From: Epithemia pelagica
Lineage: Eukaryota > Bacillariophyta > Bacillariophyceae > Surirellales > Surirellaceae
DNA: 64,000 bases
Direction: 5' to 3'
Assembly: GCA_946965045.2 (NCBI GenBank)
Contig: OX337234.1
Location: 3,038,001 to 3,102,000, forward strand
The notes under the pieces were generated by a model. It ran no database searches and was not told the DNA's origin. It was given only the letters and a program-made list of their open reading frames with translations. A program made the translations under genes and the position numbers. Below are positions 58,499 to 64,000 of this stretch, in pieces; within the stretch, counting starts at the first letter, position 1, and every line of letters begins with the position of its first letter.

Positions 58499-60744
58499 CT
58501 ACGAAGCCTCGTGGTTCGTAGCGGACCATACAAACGAGGTTGTGGAGGAAGGAGAAGCTTCCATAATGGCTTCGTCTTGTTGCTGTTGGGGTGATGTTGA
58601 ATGTGTGTGCTGTCGCCGCCCCAAGGTGACCACCATCCACACTTGCCACTCGGCATCGCGTCGCAGTCCAATGTTGGCTGGTTCATACAAGGCCCGTCCA
58701 CTGACGGCAATTCCCACATTGGTGCGCAAGTGCAATTCCCCCCACGACAAGACCCCATTGCCTTCTCGTTGTGCCAGTCCGAGACGAACTCGTCTATGCT
58801 CGGGAATGTAAATGGGAATGACGAGTCGAACATGATCCGTCGTGTCTTCAAAATGTGGTACAATCTCCGACTCATCGGAGGGACCAGCGTCTTCCGCATA
58901 CGTCAATGCCACAACTTGCAATCGTGTGACACCGACAAACGGGAGCGTTGTGGTTGTCGTAGAAGCAGCAGTGGTGTTTGGATTAGATTTCATCAGTTCC
59001 GACCAGTGTCCTGTCAAGGATGGAAGCACGGCGGCAAAGTCTCCGTGCGTCAAGGCCTCGACCAGAGCATGGGCGTTGCCAGCCGTGTAATCGACCGGTT
59101 CGAGTCGTACCATGTCGGTTTGTCGACGAGTCGGATCGTGACGGAGGGGACGACGTGAGAGAGCTTCCATCTTCCACTGACTTTGGTCCTGGAGTTGAAG
59201 GATGCGATTGGTGGCTTGATGGTTGGCGTCGTTCGTGGCTTGCTGATGCGGTAGCGGATACAAGACGGAACGGACCTGGTCGAACCAACCACTGACATTC
59301 AAGTATTGGTACAAGGAGGTGGTGAGTTGGGGAGGCAATCCCACCACTTTGCCGTGACTGTCGTCGAGGGGCAATCCATCTTCTCGCCAGTAAATGGTTC
59401 GGGTTTCACCAGGTTGCAATTCCTGGCGGGGCAGCAAAAAGAATCGTTCCTTGTCTCGTCCCAAACAGTCCAAGAGACTCAGGGAGGTTCCCGATGAGGC
59501 ATCCTTCCATTGGCTCGGAGGACCGCCAGCACTGGCTTCTTCGCGCAAGTCCTCTTCCGTTTTGATATTGGTCATGTTGACTTGACAGGCGCCATTGGCG
59601 GCCCACATGTTGTTGGCCTGTTCTTGGTTGCACAATCGAATGTATTGGGCCATGCGATCGGCCACATTCATCCACAAGGTACTTCCAAAGGGTGTGTCAG
59701 GATAGTTCCACATTTCCGAACTGTACATTTCCCGATTGCCACCCGTCATTTCCGTCACGCCATGCAAGTAGGGGCCACCCAAAAACACGAGACAATCGTA
59801 CTGCAACCAGAAACAAGAAACGAACATGAAAAGAAATGAGATGATACGTTCCCAAAGCGAGACACGACTGTACATGGCGCTCCGTTTCGGCGTACCTTGT
59901 TGGGTTTGAGATAAATGGTTTCTCGCGGCGGTATTCCATGTCCATACAAATCTCCTTGTCCATACTTGAGATAAAAGAATCCGCCATCGTAATCTTGCGG
60001 TCCCGAAAAGGCAAAGTTGACGGTAAAAAAGGTATCGGCACCATCGGTATGACTGGCCAGCCCTTCTTTAAAATCCGTATAGGTCAAGTGTTCCGAAGCT
60101 CGAAAGCCAATTTCACTCGGTGAGGGAATCAAATCGCGTGGTTTCAAACGATGCTGCGTTTGATTGGCCCGATGATAATACGACCATCCCGCCGTATCGT
60201 AGGCCAATTGAATCGTTTCTTGAATTTCGTCCACAACCGACGGAAAGAAAATGCTGACCAAGGGTGCCAAATGCGTCGGATTGTTCCCACCCATGCCTTC
60301 ATCCTTCTCCAATCCCAATTCGACATAAAAGGATCGGGCTTCGTACAATTGGGGAAAAATGGTCCGCACGCAGGCCGCCAAGGACTGGACCGCCTTGACA
60401 TGAAGGGGGGCAATGGCCCGTTCCACGACCATCAAGACGACCTTGTCGTGACGATATTCATCCTTGACTTGAAAGCCAATTCCGCGTTGATCGGCCTTGG
60501 TGGTTTCAATGTCCCGTCGTTCCTCGGGTGTCAAGTGGGTGTTTAAACAGGTTTGAATCGTCTCGTAATACTCCACGCCTTGAAAGAGGAGCGATTGCTC
60601 CTCGACATGATGTCGCCAAAACCGATCGCGAGGACCTTTCCAATCGGCCCTGTTCCCGTTGGCCACAGCTGGACTGGACCAACCGAGCAGCAAGAGCAGG
60701 GCAATGGAACTCAAGCCGATCCAAGTTCCAAGAGGCACTGTCAT
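58499..60744 (-). CDS. Secreted 2-oxoglutarate/Fe(II) dioxygenase with long C-terminal extension (two exons)
   Basis: Exon 1 is 59896-60744, exon 2 58499-59800; a 95-nt intron (donor GTACGC, acceptor TGCAG) splits the catalytic domain at a codon boundary, giving 716 aa. Signal peptide at 1-29 (MTVPLGTWIGLSSIALLLLLG). Fe ligands: SHTDGADTFFTVNFAFS (His232, Asp234), and after the intron VFLGGPYLHGVTEMTGGNRE (His296 as third ligand, Arg306 for 2-oxoglutarate). DYDGGFFYLKYGQG is the usual strand between them. The overall form is that of prolyl/lysyl-hydroxylase-like enzymes of the secretory pathway. The remaining 400 residues match no domain I know; they include a beta-rich segment (DHVRLVIPIYIPEHRRVRLGL) and Thr/Gln low complexity. 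Divergent from the next gene. Confidence 0.82.
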
Positions 60745-61459
60745 TGTGGCAATACGGATTGTGTGTGTTGGACAAGTATCGAGCTACAATCGAGAACGAC
60801 AAACAATCCAATCCAACTCTTTTGTCGTCAAGGTTGTCGTGACAAGATTGTTGCCCTCGCGCTGCTCCATCGACTGGTTGTGCTTGGCAGCACATTCGTG
60901 TGGTGATTGTGCGGTATTGTAGCGAGAGGTGGCCGTCCACAACGCGAATTTCGGAAAAAATGAGAAGTGCCCATACATCCGTTGACGCATTTTTGTGAGG
61001 CGACCAAAGTTCGTTCAACGGCTCCACAATAGCACAGAGTGTAGAGGGACCAAGGCCAATCAACGAGTCCGTGATGTAAGTATCCGTACGAGTGTTAAGT
61101 AATACCACTGCTACCAAGACTGGCGCGGCTCATGACCAAGCCGGCCAGCTCCTAAGAACTCTTGCATTCGATAAGTATTCCAGTCGACAGACAGACTTTC
61201 TCAAAAAAGATTCCGCACGTCTCACAAATCCGAAGATTCGCATTTCGCCATCTCGTTTTTGGTGTCGGTAGCAAGATTGAATCCATCCGTTGTTGTTTGT
61301 TAGTTTGTTGAGACACACATCCACAACAAAGACACAGACAGGACAAGAGGAGCAAAAGATTCGTCGGTCGTGTCGATCTTGGTCGTTTCAACGTTCCAGG
61401 TGTTGCAAGTTGCAAGAGAGTCTCATCGTCACTGATATTGAACGACAACGCACGATTGA
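60745..61459. other. Divergent intergenic region, 715 bp
   Basis: Promoter region of the dioxygenase gene and possibly 5' exon or UTR of the following ORF. No supported gene. Confidence 0.5.
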
Positions 61460-62479
61460 GTGTGGACACCCACCCTGGCGCGTGCTCTCACGCGCCACTA
61501 CCATCGCATCGTGACAAGCAAACATAAACCTACGGCGAGGAGTGGCAAGAAATCCAACAACCATGACACAACCGTGTTCTCCAACCCAAAAAACCAGTGT
61601 CAGTCTGCGACGAAAACGACGACGACGACTTGGTCACCACCCTCTGGAACTGGCACCGTCCATGAATCTCCTAGTTGTCCCCATCCCACTCCTCCACCGA
61701 ACCGTTCCAGTTCGAGCCAACCAGCCACCGACCGCTCTTTGTCGGTACCATACATGGGCGAGTCCAATCGAGTCGACCCCGGAGACACTTGGAGAACAAG
61801 CCAGGCGCAACAATCGTTGCTGGTATCGCGAGCACGGGTGCATCCATTGGTGAATGCTACGACTGCCAAGAGTTCTACTACCACTACCACTCGCAATGGC
61901 ACCACGGATGCGACCGACGACGAGGAGGAGTTGCAACACTTTTATGACTGTCACAGTGACAATACGGAGGAGGACTCCCACGACCATTTGTACCATACCA
62001 GCTCGTCCTCCAAGACAAACCACCACCACCTCAACGACAGTATGGTCGTTGACACATTGCTCCCATGGGACACTCCACACAAGAGTCCACAACCACCACC
62101 GACCACTGTCAAGGATTCCGAGACAACAAGGACGAGGAGCGACCCAACGACGGATGCCTTGCTCATTCGGCAAGTGGCACTATGGAGTTTGGGAATCCAT
62201 CAATTGCGTCTGATTGCCGACTCGATGGAACGTCGATTGCATCAGGCCAAACAAGCCTTGTCACAACAGCAACAATCCAAAACAACCTCCATGACATCCG
62301 CAGCACCGTCACGAAGGGAACTCGTGAATGTCATGGCCAGTGAATGTCGAGATGTCTGTCACGACTTGCTGGGACTTCTTCAATTGATTCATTCCTCGTC
62401 CTCCTCCTCATCAGTATTACAACAATCACCACAATCACCCATACAATCACCACCATCAGCATCACTATTGGGGGCGTAG
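61460..62479 (+). CDS. Low-complexity Ser/Thr/His-rich protein, unknown, 5' end unresolved
   Basis: The frame is open for 339 codons from just after a stop, but its first codon is GTG. The first in-frame ATG is at 61754 (MGESNRVDPGDTW), giving 241 aa; an upstream exon is possible. It is rich in Thr, Ser and His, with one ordered-looking stretch, LLIRQVALWSLGIHQLRLIADSMERRLHQAKQAL, a likely amphipathic or coiled-coil helix, and a shorter one (LVNVMASECRDVCHDLLGLLQLIH). The helix pair suggests a small protein-interaction domain. No family is recognised, and there is no signal peptide or membrane segment. Confidence 0.42.
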   Translation: MWTPTLARALTRHYHRIVTSKHKPTARSGKKSNNHDTTVFSNPKNQCQSATKTTTTTWSPPSGTGTVHESPSCPHPTPPPNRSSSSQPATDRSLSVPYMGESNRVDPGDTWRTSQAQQSLLVSRARVHPLVNATTAKSSTTTTTRNGTTDATDDEEELQHFYDCHSDNTEEDSHDHLYHTSSSSKTNHHHLNDSMVVDTLLPWDTPHKSPQPPPTTVKDSETTRTRSDPTTDALLIRQVALWSLGIHQLRLIADSMERRLHQAKQALSQQQQSKTTSMTSAAPSRRELVNVMASECRDVCHDLLGLLQLIHSSSSSSSVLQQSPQSPIQSPPSASLLGA

Positions 62480-63955
62480 ACCAAACATACTACTAGACAT
62501 ACTTTAGAAAACACCGACCCACAGGATGTCAACACTTTCAAACTGCTTCGTCTTCTTCGTTCGGAGATGTCAATGGTCGTGCGATCATTCGACGGATCTG
62601 CACTGTCCCTCCAGGAGGACACCAAAAAACCTTGAGGATGTCAACAATGGCGAACAAAATAGCTCAAGATATTGTCAGAGAGCGCAGCGCCGATTTGTCA
62701 CTTCTAATCCTTCAAGGAGACTGGCTCTGAAAGCAACAAGAGGTAGATGAGTAATACTGGAGATTCTTCAGCGTGCTCCTCTAGCCGAGATTCGACCCGA
62801 TCCGATCGCCTACTCATCCAGGACATGATGCTGTCATCGTCCGTTACTTGACAAGTATTGTATGGGACGGAGGGTTCGTGACAACCTGGGTGTCATTGTC
62901 TCATTCCGAGAAGATTGACTGGGAGGGTTCAATCGTGACAGTCGCCCCAGAATCCGAACATCAAGGATACACGAAAGCCATAAGAAGGAGCAGCTGGTCC
63001 TTGTCCTTTGGCTGTTCGGTTCCATCCAAACTTCTTCTTCAGATGTCCCTGCAATCATGGCGTTAATAAGAAGAAGACTTTCTTTGGAGACAACAAGAAG
63101 GCCAAATGCTCTGTTTGCGAAGTATTCTCTTTCTAGGAGCCTGAATTCCCATTCTCCTTGCTGTACGAATAGAAAAATGAGAAGCCATTGCGAATTGCGA
63201 AGGACGAGGGGTAGTGGGCCTAGCTTTTGTTGTGTTGGGGTAGAGCGTGATGATGATGGTGGGCGTCCTTGCGACCGGTCGTAAGTCCCGAGTTGGGACT
63301 GGCGATAGATGCGTACGCACAGTCGCATGGTCTGCCCCGAATCGCTTGGGAGTTTAAAATTTCCCCCAGGATGGATGGCGTGGATACCGTTGCTCGCATA
63401 GACCCTGGCGTCTGGCGAGCTTACGTGTCCCACTCTCGGATGACCGCACACTCCACATCCCATCGTTCAAGACTAGTTTGCAGTCGTCGCCGTGTACGAT
63501 AGTGTACACGTGTCGGCATCCAAGCAAAACGAAGACACCACGAAAGTGTCGGGGGGTCGTTCGCAGTTCCATTGAAACCGATCAAGTGTAAGGGCCTCTC
63601 GTTCCGTGTTACTATTGGATTGACAGTCCATGACAGTGCTTCGCAAAGCCGTAGCGGTTCCGACCGAAAACCCGATTGGAGTGGCACTGCTTTTCATTGG
63701 TTGAAAGGTTCGTGCGTGCATTTGCGAACGGTGCCTCCCACGAAGGGAATCTCGTCTTATTATTTTTTTGTCCACTCTAGAAGACAAAAGCGAAACTCGC
63801 TCTTTGAATTGCGTTCGGGCACCTCCTCCCTCCTCACAACCAAGCAAAAAAAGGACTCTTTGGTTTCTTCTGCCATTTCTTGCGTACCAATCTCCTTTTC
63901 ATCACCATCCACCCATTCTCATTATCCTTTTCTCATCATCAACATCATCAACATC
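62480..63955. other. Intergenic, 1.5 kb
   Basis: Only motif-free frames, the longest a 209-codon minus-strand frame at 62834-63463 starting with ATG; I cannot support it. The last 200 bp turn pyrimidine-rich, with CATCATCAACATCATCAACATC just before the ATG at 63956. Confidence 0.5.
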
Positions 63956-64000
63956 ATGGTTCAACATCAAAGAGTGAAGAAGGCCGTCTTTTTAAGCATG
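63956..64000 (+). CDS. Possible gene start at right edge, partial
   Basis: An ATG in good context (catcATGg) after a pyrimidine-rich, CAT-repeat leader opens a frame reading MVQHQRVKKAVFLSM to the window edge. Only 15 codons are visible, so identity and even coding status are unknown. The leader resembles the 5' UTR sequence in front of other genes here. Confidence 0.3.
   Translation, partial: MVQHQRVKKAVFLSM

Noticed and set aside
62834-63463. 209-codon minus-strand frame with an ATG
   Set aside because: No domain, signal or compositional support; a frame of this length is not rare at this base composition.

Overview
The window looks like a nuclear contig from a diatom, most likely a pennate one. 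It carries a cyclin of the kind expanded in diatoms, a secreted LRR protein with a long PSxxPS stalk, many Ser/Thr/Gln/Asn low-complexity tracts, short GT-AG introns (about 94-185 nt) and mostly intron-poor genes on both strands. This is inferred from gene content; no organellar or rRNA marker is present, and I recognised no tRNA or rRNA gene and no CRISPR array.

Left third (1-25 kb). At the left edge is the C-terminal end of a PIF1-type helicase, followed by a 70-bp direct repeat and an unrecognised Cys-rich ORF. Then come a cyclin (-), a membrane-anchored SGNH-hydrolase-like protein (-), and two tandem cytosine-C5 DNA methyltransferase genes (-). The second methyltransferase lies head-to-head, 210 bp away, with a large Urb2/Npa2-like ribosome-biogenesis gene (+). 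A HAD-family hydrolase (+) and a secreted double-SurE protein (+) follow.

Middle (25-46 kb). A DUF1769-like membrane protein (-), a 759-bp deleted transposon with perfect 19-bp terminal inverted repeats and a piggyBac-like zinc finger, a Golgi-type sulfotransferase (+), a Kelch protein (-) divergent from an importin-13/transportin-3-like karyopherin (+), then two tandem-SET-domain genes in head-to-head orientation (- and +). The two SET genes share all four exons with identical splice phases. A detached copy of their last exon lies beyond a retropepsin-like gene.

Right third (46-64 kb). A prolyl-4-hydroxylase-like dioxygenase (-), the LRR protein (-) divergent from a membrane-anchored multicopper oxidase (+), a broken duplicate of the 3' end of the DUF1769 gene, a third DNA methyltransferase paralogue (+), a second, two-exon 2-oxoglutarate dioxygenase (-), an unrecognised low-complexity protein (+), and a possible gene start at the right edge.

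Themes. Three methyltransferases share an uncharacterised N-terminal module, and one of them has two PCNA-binding-like motifs. With the two SET genes, the window holds five putative methyltransferase genes from two local duplications. Several secreted or membrane-anchored enzymes (SGNH, SurE, sulfotransferase, two dioxygenases, multicopper oxidase, LRR) suggest cell-surface or secretory functions. A conserved CACGTG-centred module occurs upstream of two unrelated minus-strand genes. Where an open frame begins at a non-ATG codon I moved the start to the best internal ATG and say so.
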